From Pseudacidovorax sp. (GTDB taxonomy: Bacteria > Pseudomonadota > Gammaproteobacteria > Burkholderiales > Burkholderiaceae_C), in contig NZ_JAGOPN010000017.1 in the NCBI RefSeq assembly GCF_017991995.1, positions 1-64,000 of the forward strand: a stretch of 64,000 bases of DNA, read 5' to 3'. The notes beneath the pieces are model-generated. The model was not told the DNA's origin. It did no database searches and worked only from the letters and a program-made list of their open reading frames with translations. Position numbers and translations under genes: made by a program. How positions within the stretch are numbered: position 1 is the stretch's first letter; the number at the start of each line of letters is the position of its first letter. Below, piece by piece: positions 18,736-27,332 of the stretch.

Positions 18736-20184
18736 ATGTCCGCATCCTCCAACGCGCCCACGCCCAACCCTCGGCGCGTCATCCCCATTGCCGCCGAGCC
18801 GCCGGCCGAGGAGGCCGTGTCGCTGTACGCCGCGAGCAAGAAGATCTACCCGCGCGCGGTGCAGGGCCTGTTCGCGCGCTGGCGCTGGGCCATGGTGTTC
18901 GCCACGCAGCTGGTGTTCTACGGCCTGCCGTGGCTGAGTTGGGGCGAGCGGCAGGCGGTGCTGTTCGACCTGGCATCGCGGCGCTTCTACCTGTTCGGGC
19001 TGGTGCTGTATCCGCAGGACCTGATCTACCTGTCGGGTCTGCTGGTCATTTCGGCGCTGTCGCTTTTCCTTTTCACGGCCGTGGCGGGGCGGCTGTGGTG
19101 CGGCTATGCCTGCCCGCAGACGGTGTACTCCGAGATCTTCATGTGGGTGGAGCAGAAGATCGAAGGCAGCCGCACGGCGCGCATGCGGCTGGACGGCGAG
19201 TCGCTCTCGACGGAGAAGCTGGTCAAGAAGGCCTACAAGCACATCGTGTGGATCGCCATCGCCATGTGGACCGGCTTCACCTTCGTGGGCTACTTCACGC
19301 CGGTGCGCGAGCTGGGCCTGGCCTTCCTGCAGACGCAGATGGGCTCCTGGGAGGTGTTCTGGGTCTTCTTCTATGCCTTCGCCACCTACGGCAACGCCGG
19401 CTTCATGCGCGAGCAGGTGTGCAAGTACATGTGCCCCTATGCGCGCTTCCAGAGCGCCATGTTCGACCGCGACACGCTGATCGTCACCTACGACCCTGGC
19501 CGCGGCGAGCCGCGGGCGCCGCGGGGTCGCAGCGTGGACTACAAGGCCCGCGGCCTGGGCGAGTGCATCGACTGCGACCTGTGCGTGCAGGTCTGCCCCA
19601 CGGGCATCGACATCCGCCAGGGCCTGCAGTACGAATGCATCGGTTGCGGCCAGTGCGTGGACGCCTGCAACACCGTGATGGAGAAGATGAACTACCCGAA
19701 GGGCCTCATCCGCTACGACACGGTCAACGGCATGGCCGGCCACTGGAGCCGCGCGCAGCTGTGGCGCCGCGTGCTGCGGCCGCGCGTGCTCATCTACGCC
19801 TCGGTGCTCATGCTGCTGGTGGTGGGCATGCTGGTGAGCCTGGTGGCCCGCACGCCATTGAAGGTAGACGTGGTGCGCGACCGCGCCTCGCTGGCCCGCA
19901 TCGCCGAAGGTGGCCGGCTGGAGAACGTCTACCGCCTGCAGATCATGAATGCCACCGAGCGGCCGCAGAAGTACCGGCTCGCGGCACAGGGGCTGGAGGG
20001 CATCGCCGTCTCGCCCGACACGCCGGTGGAGGTCGGTCCGGCCGAGGCCCGCTGGGTGGCCGTGCGGCTGAGCATTCCCTACGGCAGTGCCGCCCCCGGT
20101 TCGCACAGCGTGCGCATCGAGGTGGGCGAGGACGGCGGCGGCGCCCATGTGGCCGAGAAGGCCGCCTTCCTGGTGCCGCGCTGA
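18736..20184 (+). CDS. ccoG: Cytochrome c oxidase accessory protein CcoG
   Basis: A 482-residue membrane protein. Four to five helices (for example around RWRWAMVFATQLVFYGLPWL) carry WCGYACPQTVYSEIF. A ferredoxin-type domain follows with two 4Fe-4S motifs, CIDCDLCVQVCPTGIDIR and CIGCGQCVDACNTVM. A C-terminal periplasmic Ig-like FixG domain ends the protein. CcoG is the copper reductase needed for cbb3 assembly. It lies in the cco cluster right after ccoP. Confidence 0.95.
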   Translation: MSASSNAPTPNPRRVIPIAAEPPAEEAVSLYAASKKIYPRAVQGLFARWRWAMVFATQLVFYGLPWLSWGERQAVLFDLASRRFYLFGLVLYPQDLIYLSGLLVISALSLFLFTAVAGRLWCGYACPQTVYSEIFMWVEQKIEGSRTARMRLDGESLSTEKLVKKAYKHIVWIAIAMWTGFTFVGYFTPVRELGLAFLQTQMGSWEVFWVFFYAFATYGNAGFMREQVCKYMCPYARFQSAMFDRDTLIVTYDPGRGEPRAPRGRSVDYKARGLGECIDCDLCVQVCPTGIDIRQGLQYECIGCGQCVDACNTVMEKMNYPKGLIRYDTVNGMAGHWSRAQLWRRVLRPRVLIYASVLMLLVVGMLVSLVARTPLKVDVVRDRASLARIAEGGRLENVYRLQIMNATERPQKYRLAAQGLEGIAVSPDTPVEVGPAEARWVAVRLSIPYGSAAPGSHSVRIEVGEDGGGAHVAEKAAFLVPR

Positions 20185-20227
20185 CTGCCCGACGCATCGA
20201 CTTCGCATCCATCACGACGAGGACCTC

Positions 20228-20524
20228 ATGACGAACCCGACGACGCTTGCTTCCGCCTCCCTGGTCGAGCCCTCCAGCGGTCCCTGGTGGCGCCATCCGC
20301 TGATGTGGATGGTGGTGGGCGGTCCGGCGATGGTGGTGGTGGCCGGCTTTGCCACGCTGTGGCTGGCGGTGCACAGCCCCGATCCGGTGATCGAGGCGGA
20401 CTACTACCGCCGGGGCATCGAGATCAACCGCACCCTGGAGGCCCAGCGTGCGCTGACGCCGGCGCAGCAGGCCCGCAACCACGTCACCACGCCCGCACGG
20501 AACCTGCCTCCCGCGCAGCCTTGA
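20228..20524 (+). CDS. ccoH: FixH-family cbb3 assembly protein (CcoH)
   Basis: A 98-residue protein with one membrane helix (about 24-48) and the FixH pattern DPVIEADYYRRGIEINRTL. Its length is short for FixH (usually about 150-170), because the periplasmic domain is missing after the helix. It takes the place of ccoH after ccoG and probably serves in cbb3 assembly. Confidence 0.85.
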   Translation: MTNPTTLASASLVEPSSGPWWRHPLMWMVVGGPAMVVVAGFATLWLAVHSPDPVIEADYYRRGIEINRTLEAQRALTPAQQARNHVTTPARNLPPAQP

Positions 20525-20624
20525 CATGGCGCGTCGCTCACCGGCACGGCCTTCCGCGGCCAAACATGCCCCGCTGCGGCGGGGTCGTCGGCGCCCCGCA
20601 ACCCAGAAGACGGAGACCTCCCGC

Positions 20625-20891
20625 ATGCTGCGCCAGCCCCACTGCCTGATGGCCATCGCCTGGCCGGCCTTTCTGGCTGCCTGCCTGATGGAGTTCCTGG
20701 TCTTCGGCTTCGTCGATCCGGCGGAATTGCGCTGGTTCGGCCATGTGCTGGAGATGCCGCGGCAGGCCATCTACGCGCTGGGCTTTTTCGGCTTCTGGGT
20801 CGTGACCATGGTGTGCAGCGCGACCACGGCACTGCTGATGCGCACGCCGGCCCAGGTCAATGCGCAGCCGGGGCCGGGCGGGCCGGCCTGA
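20625..20891 (+). CDS. Small membrane protein in the cco-fnr cluster
   Basis: An 88-residue protein with two predicted helices (about 8-28 and 45-66, IYALGFFGFWVVTMVCSATTAL). ATG 20625 is chosen because CGGAGA precedes it. The frame is open to 20526, but those residues are Arg/Pro-rich and unlike a protein. I do not recognise a characterised family. Its position after ccoH suggests a link to cbb3 biogenesis (inference). Confidence 0.75.
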   Translation: MLRQPHCLMAIAWPAFLAACLMEFLVFGFVDPAELRWFGHVLEMPRQAIYALGFFGFWVVTMVCSATTALLMRTPAQVNAQPGPGGPA

Positions 20892-20905
20892 AGATCCCAG
20901 CAATG

Positions 20906-20928
20906 AAAAAGGGACGCCGTGGCGTCCC
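20906..20928 (-). terminator. Rho-independent terminator of fnr
   Basis: On the minus strand a perfect 8-base-pair stem (GGGACGCC/GGCGTCCC, two-base loop) is followed by TTTTT. It lies 54 bases beyond the fnr stop. On the plus strand the stem has no T tract. Confidence 0.85.
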
Positions 20929-20981
20929 TCTCGTCTGCCGATGCGGCGGTCGACTTGCGCGAGCCGGCCGCCGTTCGCGCC

Positions 20982-21701
20982 TCAGGCGCAGACCGTGGGG
21001 TTCACCATCCGCCGTAGCGCCTCCGCATCGAGGATGCGCACATGCCGCTGGTTCACCTCCACGATGCCGTCGTCGACGAACTTGGACAGGGTGCGGCTCA
21101 CCGTCTCGAGCTTGAGGCCCAGGTAGCTGCCGATTTCCTCGCGGGTCATGCGCAGCACCAGCTCGGAGGCCGAGAAGCCGCGCGCATGCAGGCGCTGCAC
21201 CAGGTTCAGCAGGAAGGCGGCCAGGCGCTCCTCGGCGCGCATGCTGCCCAGCAGCAGCATCACGCCGTGCTCGCGCACGATCTCGCGGCTCATGATCTGG
21301 TGCACATGGCGCTGCAGCGCCGACACCTCGCGCGACAGTTCCTCGATGCGGTCGAAGGGCATCACGCAGACCTCGGAATCCTCCAGCGCCACGGCGTCGC
21401 AGGTGTGGCGGTCGTTGACGATGCCGTCCAGGCCGATGATCTCGCCGGCCATCTGGAAGCCGGTGACCTGGTCGCGGCCGTCCTCCGAGGTGATGCGGGT
21501 CTTGAACACGCCGGTGCGGATGGCGTAGAGCGAGACGAACTGCTCGCCGTTGTGGAACAGCAGTTCCTTGCGGCGCACCTTGCGGCGCGTGGCGACCAGC
21601 GAATCCAGTCGCTGCAGTTCCTCCGGCGACAGGCCCACGGGCATGCACAACTCGCGCAGGTTGCAGTTGGAACAAGCGACTTTGATGGATTCTGGGGTCA
21701 T
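20982..21701 (-). CDS. fnr: FNR-type oxygen-sensing transcription regulator
   Basis: A 239-residue Crp/Fnr regulator. The N-terminal cluster ligands Cys10, Cys13 and Cys19 and the internal Cys101 (HTCD) are all present, as needed for an oxygen-labile 4Fe-4S cluster. The DNA-reading helix has Glu199, Ser202 and Arg203, which recognise TTGAT half-sites. It is divergent from hemN. The FNR box in the gap and the boxes at usp/ccoI and ccoN make this the likely local regulator. A GAGAAT -10-like element at 21790-21785 lies 41 bases from the box, so autoregulation is possible. Confidence 0.95.
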   Translation of the reverse strand: MTPESIKVACSNCNLRELCMPVGLSPEELQRLDSLVATRRKVRRKELLFHNGEQFVSLYAIRTGVFKTRITSEDGRDQVTGFQMAGEIIGLDGIVNDRHTCDAVALEDSEVCVMPFDRIEELSREVSALQRHVHQIMSREIVREHGVMLLLGSMRAEERLAAFLLNLVQRLHARGFSASELVLRMTREEIGSYLGLKLETVSRTLSKFVDDGIVEVNQRHVRILDAEALRRMVNPTVCA

Positions 21702-21811
21702 GGTGTGTCCGACTCTGTAGGGTGGGGGACGGCCCGACGCCTCGCTCGTGGGGTCTGTGGCGTCCGAAAGCTCCCGTGTCAGTCATTCTCCGACAGCGAT
21801 CAACTTTCTGT

Positions 21812-21825
21812 TTGATGTGGATCAA
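21812..21825. promoter_or_regulatory. FNR box between fnr and hemN
   Basis: TTGAT-GTGG-ATCAA is a perfect FNR consensus box in the 192-base divergent region. Class II spacing puts the hemN start near 21860, with a weak CATTAG -10. It puts the fnr start near 21778. Either or both genes may be controlled. Confidence 0.9.
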
Positions 21826-21893
21826 GCGCCGATCATGGCTTCGAACGCACATTAGAGGCAACAACCCTGGCGCTGCTGTGCCCTCCTGCTGCG

Positions 21894-23315
21894 ATGAGTT
21901 CCCTGCCCATCCCGTCCTCCTGCGCGGCCGAGCCCGCGGTGCTGTCGACGTCGCTGCTGCGCCGTTTCGACGTGCCGGGCCCGCGCTACACCTCCTACCC
22001 GACCGCCGACCGCTTCGTGGAGGCCTTCGGCCCCGCGGAGTATGCCCAGGCCCTGGTCCAGCGCCGCGAAGCGGCCGGCGCCCGTGCGCTGCCGCTGTCG
22101 CTGTACGTGCACATCCCGTTCTGCGAGTCGCTCTGCTACTACTGCGCCTGCAACAAGATCATCACGCGCCACCACGAGCGCGCAGCCGAATACCTGCAGG
22201 ACCTGTTGTGCGAGCTGCGGCTGCAGGTGGCCGAACTCGGCCGGGGCGAGCCGGTGAGCCAGCTGCACCTGGGTGGTGGCACGCCCACCTTCTTCAGCGA
22301 CGAGGAGCTGTCCACCCTGATGACGGCGCTGCGCGAGTCCTTCGACTTCCTGCCCGGCGCCGAATGCTCCATCGAGGTCGACCCGCGCACGGTCGATGAG
22401 CCCCGGCTTGCGCACCTGGCGGCGCTGGGCTTCAACCGCCTGAGCTTCGGTATCCAGGACTTCGATGCGCAGGTCCAGAAGGCGGTGCACCGCATCCAGC
22501 CCGCGTCCGAGGTCTTCGCGCTGATGGCAGCGGCACGACGGCTGGGCTTCGCTTCGATCAACGCCGACCTGATCTACGGTCTGCCGCGGCAGAACAGCAC
22601 GTCCTTCGAGCGCACGCTGGCGCAGGTGGTGGAGCTGCGGCCCGACCGCATCGCCCTGTACGCCTACGCCCATCTGCCCGAGCGCTTCAAGCCGCAGCGC
22701 CGCATCCTGTCGCAGGAGCTGCCCGACGGCCCCACCAAGATCGACATGCTCTCGCGCGCCATCGGCGTGTTCGGCGAGGCGGGCTACGTCTACATCGGCA
22801 TGGACCACTTCGCGGTGCCGGAGGATGCCCTGGCCGTGGCAAAGCGCCAGGGCCGGCTGCACCGCAACTTCCAGGGCTACAGCACCCAGCCCGACTGCGA
22901 CATCATCGGCCTGGGCGTCTCGGCCATCGGCCGCGTCGGTGCCAGCTACAGCCAGAACGCCAAGACGCTGGAGGACTACCGCGACCGCCTGCAGCAGGGC
23001 CAACTGCCCGTGGTGCGCGGCCTGGCCCTGGGCCGCGACGACGTGGTGCGCCGCGCGGTCATCATGGCCATCATGTGCCAGGGCCGCATCGACTTCGAGG
23101 CCATGGGCGCCGCCAATCTGGTGGACTTCCGCCAGTACTTCGCGGCCGAGCTGCAGGCGTTGCAGCCCCTGGCGGAGCAGGGGCTGGTGCGCCTGGATGC
23201 GCGGGAGCTCGAGGTCACGTCGGCCGGCTGGTACGTGGTGCGCGCCATCGCCATGGTGTTCGACCGCTACCTGCAGGCCGACCGCGCACGCACGCGCTTC
23301 TCGCGCATCATCTGA
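21894..23315 (+). CDS. hemN: Oxygen-independent coproporphyrinogen III oxidase
   Basis: A 473-residue radical-SAM enzyme. The HIPFCESLCYYCACNK motif supplies the cluster ligands Cys77, Cys81 and Cys84. The GGGTPTF SAM-binding segment and the C-terminal HemN domain follow. It decarboxylates coproporphyrinogen III to protoporphyrinogen IX without oxygen, feeding heme to the cbb3 oxidase at low oxygen. The upstream FNR box fits this role. Confidence 0.96.
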   Translation: MSSLPIPSSCAAEPAVLSTSLLRRFDVPGPRYTSYPTADRFVEAFGPAEYAQALVQRREAAGARALPLSLYVHIPFCESLCYYCACNKIITRHHERAAEYLQDLLCELRLQVAELGRGEPVSQLHLGGGTPTFFSDEELSTLMTALRESFDFLPGAECSIEVDPRTVDEPRLAHLAALGFNRLSFGIQDFDAQVQKAVHRIQPASEVFALMAAARRLGFASINADLIYGLPRQNSTSFERTLAQVVELRPDRIALYAYAHLPERFKPQRRILSQELPDGPTKIDMLSRAIGVFGEAGYVYIGMDHFAVPEDALAVAKRQGRLHRNFQGYSTQPDCDIIGLGVSAIGRVGASYSQNAKTLEDYRDRLQQGQLPVVRGLALGRDDVVRRAVIMAIMCQGRIDFEAMGAANLVDFRQYFAAELQALQPLAEQGLVRLDARELEVTSAGWYVVRAIAMVFDRYLQADRARTRFSRII

Positions 23316-23323
23316 CGCGGGTG

Positions 23324-24067
23324 ATGGACGCCTCCGGTGCGCTCGCGGTGTCGGCCCTGTTGCTGGGCCTGACGGGCGCGCCCCACTGCGCCGTCATGTG
23401 CGGGCCGGCCTGCGCTGCGCTCGTGCCGCCGCGTCCCGTGCAGCGCGAGGCTGTGCCGCTGGTGCGCGTGGATGCCTCCGGGCCAGGCCTTGCTGCGGCG
23501 CATCGCCCGGCCGCGCCATCCGTGGCGTTTCAGCTGGGGCGGCTGCTCGGCTATGCCGCCGCCGGCGCGGTCGTGGCCGCGGCGTTCGACACGTTGGCAT
23601 GGCTCCGGGATGGCATCTCTCTGTTGCGGCCGGTCTGGGTGCTGCTGCACGCGGGCATCCTGGCCTGGGGCATGGTGCTGGCCATCGCCGGGCGGCAACC
23701 GCTGTGGGCATCGCGGGTCGGGGCGGCCACGTTGCGCCGGCTGCGGCCGCTCGCGGCCAGCCCGGCGCGCCGATTGCTGCTCGGCGCGGCCTGGGTCCTC
23801 ATGCCCTGCGGCATGCTCTATTCGGCCCTCATGCTCGCCGCCTTGGCGTCGCAGCCGCTGCAGGGCGCCCTCGTGATGGGCCTGTTCGCGCTGGGGGGCG
23901 CGGCGGCACTCAGCGGCGTGCCCTGGCTCTGGCATCTGCTGCGGCGCGGACCGGATGGCGCCCAGCCCGCCTGGGCCAGCCGCATCGCCGGGGTCCTGCT
24001 CATGGCCGTCGCGGCCTACGCGCTGTGGACAGACCTCCAGCACGACATCGCGCGCTGGTGCGCCTGA
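23324..24067 (+). CDS. TauE/SafE- or UreH-like membrane protein with HCxxMCG motif
   Basis: A 247-residue membrane protein with about six helices. It begins with the motif GAPHCAVMCGP, typical of the urease-accessory-like/DsbD_2 transmembrane family. A second cysteine motif, MPCGMLYSAL, lies in the middle. It starts eight bases after hemN (GTG 23321 is an alternative to ATG 23324). Relatives occur beside cbb3 and copper genes. A role in metal or thiol handling for cytochrome assembly is inferred, not shown. Confidence 0.8.
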   Translation: MDASGALAVSALLLGLTGAPHCAVMCGPACAALVPPRPVQREAVPLVRVDASGPGLAAAHRPAAPSVAFQLGRLLGYAAAGAVVAAAFDTLAWLRDGISLLRPVWVLLHAGILAWGMVLAIAGRQPLWASRVGAATLRRLRPLAASPARRLLLGAAWVLMPCGMLYSALMLAALASQPLQGALVMGLFALGGAAALSGVPWLWHLLRRGPDGAQPAWASRIAGVLLMAVAAYALWTDLQHDIARWCA

Positions 24068-24425
24068 ACCGGCCAACCGGCATCGGCCAGCCGCCGTGGT
24101 CCGGACGCTGAGTCAAATCTTCACGGTTCATCACCTTTTGTCGGCTATGGGCTGCTGACGAGACCGCCTGTCAAGAAGTTTCTTGGGCGCCAAAGCACTT
24201 CGGAATACCTTCGGAAGGAGTTTTCAAGTCAGGGGTGGCCGGTGCTGGTGCAGCGCGGGACCCGCCCTGCCACCCCACCATCCAGGCTTCAGGAGTCCAC
24301 GCGCCCGCCATGTCGACGCCTCCTTCGACAACCCCTTCCATCTCCTCCGATCCGCTCGCACACGGCTGGCTGCGAGCGCGTGACGTGGGCCGCCGCGCCG
24401 GTCCGCACAACCCGGGCGTTCTGGG
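24068..24425 (+). other. Control region upstream of the surface-fibre operon
   Basis: A 358-base non-coding gap, with a part richer in A+T than the surroundings (about 24108-24225). It holds the perfect inverted repeat CAAGAA-GT-TTCTTG (24172-24185), the direct repeat CTTCGGAA twice with three bases between (about 24199-24217), and the partly overlapping palindrome CCTTC-G-GAAGG. No convincing sigma-70 promoter pair is seen. This is the likely promoter and operator region of the seven-gene operon that follows. Confidence 0.5.
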
Positions 24426-26666
24426 TTGAAGCCCTTCCATGTGCAGCTGCGCCTTCTCCCCATCCATCTGGCCGCTGTGGCATGCGTCTACGTCGCGGGC
24501 CTCGTGCCGAGCGCTGCCCAGACGATCGCGGGCGGAGAGCTCCGGGTGCAGCCGATGAGCCGCTTCGAGGCGGAACAGGCGCGGCTGCGCAGCCAACTGG
24601 AGCAGGGGCCACCCACCTACATCGACCGGGTCATGGACGACACCCCGCCGGGGGCCGGCGACGCGGAGAACTCGTCGGCCGCCGAGGCACCCGAGGGCGT
24701 GCGCGCCTGGTTGCTGGAATCCCGCGCGGGCTGGGGCCGGTCGGCGGCCACGGGGTCGGGCACCTCGCGGGGCGCCGAGGCTGGCATCCGCGCCGAATAC
24801 CGGCGCGAGACCCTCAATCTGGGGGATTGGTCCCTGCAGTTCGACGGCCGCGCCTACCGCGGCGATCCCGAGGCGAGCCTGTACGGCGCCGGCACGCTGG
24901 GCATGTCGAGCGAGCCCAGCGGCGGCCGGTTCACCCTGCGGGTGCTGGGACTGCCGCTGACGCCCCGGTGCTTCGCCGATGTCACGGTGGGCGACTTCCA
25001 TGCCGAACGCACCGACGGCCTGCTCCGTCACGATCGGCTGGCCTTCGGCACCACCCCGTTGCGGGGCGCGTCCGTGCGGCTCATCGACGACGGGGGCGAG
25101 TGGCGCATGGGCAGCGGCCAGCGCGGCTGGATGGTGGGCGGACCTTACCCCGCCTTCGAGCGCAGCCAGGGCAGCCGCAGCTGGCTGGGGACGACCCGCA
25201 AGCTCGATGGCGACCTCTTCGCCGCCCTGCAGGTCGAGCAGGCCAGCGATGTTCCTGCCTACTACACCGACAGGCTGACCGGCCAGGGCACGGGCAGCAA
25301 GGATGTGCGCAGCATGGCCGCATCGGTCGGGCGCAATCCGTGGCCACTGCGCGAGGGCGACCTGCGATTGCGCGCCACCCTGGTCGCCAGCAGCGTCGGC
25401 ACGCGCACGGCCGGCGTCGCACAGGGCAGCGCGGCTGGCCTCTTCGGCGAGGGTGCCGTGCGGCTCGGCGGCGTCCGGCACAGCTTCAGCGCCTATGCGG
25501 CACAGCCCAACCTGCATTTCGGCGATGCGCTGCTGTGGACCGGCACCCGCGGCGGTCACTGGCGGATCGACAGCAGCAGCGCCAGGCTGAGCTGGGGCGC
25601 GGGCGTCGATGCCGACCGCTCGCCGCTCGACCCAACGCGCGCCGGTGCAGACCGCTCACGATGGGCCTACACCGCCAACGCGCAATACGTGGCGGCCCGG
25701 GACACGCTGCTCGGCGGCAACATCCAGGCCACCCGGGTCCGCAGCCTGAGCGAGGCCGACCCGTCGGGCGTAGGCCTGGCTGGCGCTTCCGACCCGGCCC
25801 TCACCCAGCGCAGCATGGCGGCCACGGTCTTCGCCCAGACACGCTTCGCCAACCTGCCGCGCAGTCGCCTCGCCCTGACGGTGCAGCGCAACCGCTATGT
25901 GGCGGCGCAGAGCGATGCCGCCACTGGGCAGGAGCTGTCCTGGGAGCAGGACTGGTTCGACGCCCGCAACGCCGGCCGTGCGATGCAACTGACCACGACG
26001 CTGGGCTACGCCCGCGACGAGGGCCGGGCGGCCACCCAGCGCTATCCCACGGCCGGTGTCCAGTTCCGGCAGAGCCTGGGCGGCACACTCGATCTGCAGG
26101 GAAGCCTGCGCTACACCTCCCGCAGCAGCAACCTGTCGGCCAGCCGCGGGCTGTCGGGCAGCGTGTCGCTCGACAAGGCCCTGGCCGCCGGCTGGCGCAT
26201 CGGCGCGATGCTGAGCCTCAACCAGGCGCGTTCGGCGCTGGTGCCCGCGGCATTCGATGCACCGCAGGTCTATCGCAGCAACGACAAGTCGGTCTACCTC
26301 TATGTCCGCTGGCAAGGTCAGGCCGGACAGGCCTATGCGCCTTTGGGCGAGCGCGGCCCCGGGGGCGCCGGCAGCGGCGACATCGAGGGCCGCGTGTTCC
26401 TCGATGCCGATGGCGACGGCCTGCCGGGCGCGGGCGAACGGGGCGCCCGCGGCGTGGAGGTCGTCCTCGATGGACGCTACCGGACCACCACCGATGGCGA
26501 CGGCCGCTTCGCCTTTCCCACGGTCGCCGTCGGTCGGCACCAGATCAGCGTGGCGACCGAGAGCGTGCCGCTGCCCTGGTCGGACGCGGGTGCCGCCCAG
26601 GCCGTGGACGTGCCCTTGCGGGGCACGGCCCATCTCCGTATTCCCCTGGCCAGGGAGGCGCCATGA
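24426..26666 (+). CDS. Usher-like outer-membrane barrel with C-terminal SdrD B-like domain
   Basis: A 746-residue exported protein with a signal peptide ending near residue 32 (SAAQ). The long middle (about 90-640) is a run of alternating amphipathic strands rich in Gly, Tyr, Ser and Arg, typical of a large beta-barrel. Residues about 650-746 form one SdrD B/CnaB-like domain opening GRVFLDADGDGLPGAGE and containing TTTDGDGRFAFPTV. I see none of the usual FimD/PapC N-terminal signature. As the first gene of an operon with a PapD-like chaperone and paired subunits, it most likely fills the usher place. The start is uncertain: TTG 24426 is used and GTG 24441 is possible. Neither has a clear Shine-Dalgarno. 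Confidence 0.7.
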   Translation: MKPFHVQLRLLPIHLAAVACVYVAGLVPSAAQTIAGGELRVQPMSRFEAEQARLRSQLEQGPPTYIDRVMDDTPPGAGDAENSSAAEAPEGVRAWLLESRAGWGRSAATGSGTSRGAEAGIRAEYRRETLNLGDWSLQFDGRAYRGDPEASLYGAGTLGMSSEPSGGRFTLRVLGLPLTPRCFADVTVGDFHAERTDGLLRHDRLAFGTTPLRGASVRLIDDGGEWRMGSGQRGWMVGGPYPAFERSQGSRSWLGTTRKLDGDLFAALQVEQASDVPAYYTDRLTGQGTGSKDVRSMAASVGRNPWPLREGDLRLRATLVASSVGTRTAGVAQGSAAGLFGEGAVRLGGVRHSFSAYAAQPNLHFGDALLWTGTRGGHWRIDSSSARLSWGAGVDADRSPLDPTRAGADRSRWAYTANAQYVAARDTLLGGNIQATRVRSLSEADPSGVGLAGASDPALTQRSMAATVFAQTRFANLPRSRLALTVQRNRYVAAQSDAATGQELSWEQDWFDARNAGRAMQLTTTLGYARDEGRAATQRYPTAGVQFRQSLGGTLDLQGSLRYTSRSSNLSASRGLSGSVSLDKALAAGWRIGAMLSLNQARSALVPAAFDAPQVYRSNDKSVYLYVRWQGQAGQAYAPLGERGPGGAGSGDIEGRVFLDADGDGLPGAGERGARGVEVVLDGRYRTTTDGDGRFAFPTVAVGRHQISVATESVPLPWSDAGAAQAVDVPLRGTAHLRIPLAREAP

Positions 26667-26709
26667 GCGCCGGCCCGGCCACCCCTTCACCACAACAGAG
26701 AGGATCCCC

Positions 26710-27327
26710 ATGACATCGAAGCATTTGTCCTTGCGCCACCTGCTGGTCGGCGCGCTCGCCGGCCTGGCGCTGGTGAGCGGCACGGCGCTGGCCGAGTCCA
26801 CCTATGGCTACAACGCGGCGGGCAGCGGCACCGTCACGGCCACGGCGCGCGTCAACCTGTCGGTGACCGTGCCCAAGTTGATCCTGCTGCGCATCGGCAG
26901 CGCCAACACGACGGTCGACACCCTGTCATGGACGTCGACCTACAGCATTCCGGCGACGCCCACGGTCCCTGTGGCAGGCAACAACACGGCCGTGGCCTGG
27001 GACGCCAATGCGCCGACGGTCACGGCAGGCACCAACCCCGGCGCGCTCACGGTCAGCGCCTGGACCAATGCCGGGGCCGGCACCATCAACTGCTCCGTCG
27101 CCGCCTGGAGCCCCGCTACGGGCGGGCCGGCCAATGCCAACTTCGCCGTCACGGCCACGGGGACCCTGCCACATCCCGGCGCGACGCTGGGCGCCTGCGC
27201 GTCGACCAGCTTCACGAGCAACACGCTGGCCACGGGCACCTGGGCCTATGCGCTGGGCGGCACGGCGTCCAGTTGGACGGCTGGCGCGTACACCACCACG
27301 GTGACGTACACCGCCACGGGGGTGTGA
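26710..27327 (+). CDS. Exported fibre-subunit-like protein, copy 1
   Basis: A 205-residue exported protein. The signal peptide is cleaved after ALA28. The mature part opens ESTYGYNAAGSGTVTATA, followed by the core RVNLSVTVPKLILLRIG, a GNNTAVAWD motif, two cysteines (NCSV and GACAST, possible disulfide), and a C-terminal strand AGAYTTTVTYTATGV. The Thr/Ala/Gly-rich beta composition and this last strand fit a pilin-like Ig fold secreted by chaperone and usher. GAGAGGA is seen ahead of the ATG. It lies 43 bases after the barrel gene and is closely related to the next gene. Confidence 0.72.
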   Translation: MTSKHLSLRHLLVGALAGLALVSGTALAESTYGYNAAGSGTVTATARVNLSVTVPKLILLRIGSANTTVDTLSWTSTYSIPATPTVPVAGNNTAVAWDANAPTVTAGTNPGALTVSAWTNAGAGTINCSVAAWSPATGGPANANFAVTATGTLPHPGATLGACASTSFTSNTLATGTWAYALGGTASSWTAGAYTTTVTYTATGV

Positions 27328-27332
27328 CCAGC

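Noticed and set aside
24068-24425. FNR box before the fibre operon
   Set aside because: A TCAA half-site (in TGAGTCAAAT) is seen near 24112, but there is no second half at the right spacing.
24426-26666. TonB-dependent receptor or FimD-type usher
   Set aside because: There is no TonB box or plug motif and no FimD N-terminal signature. It was kept as usher-like only from context and barrel composition.
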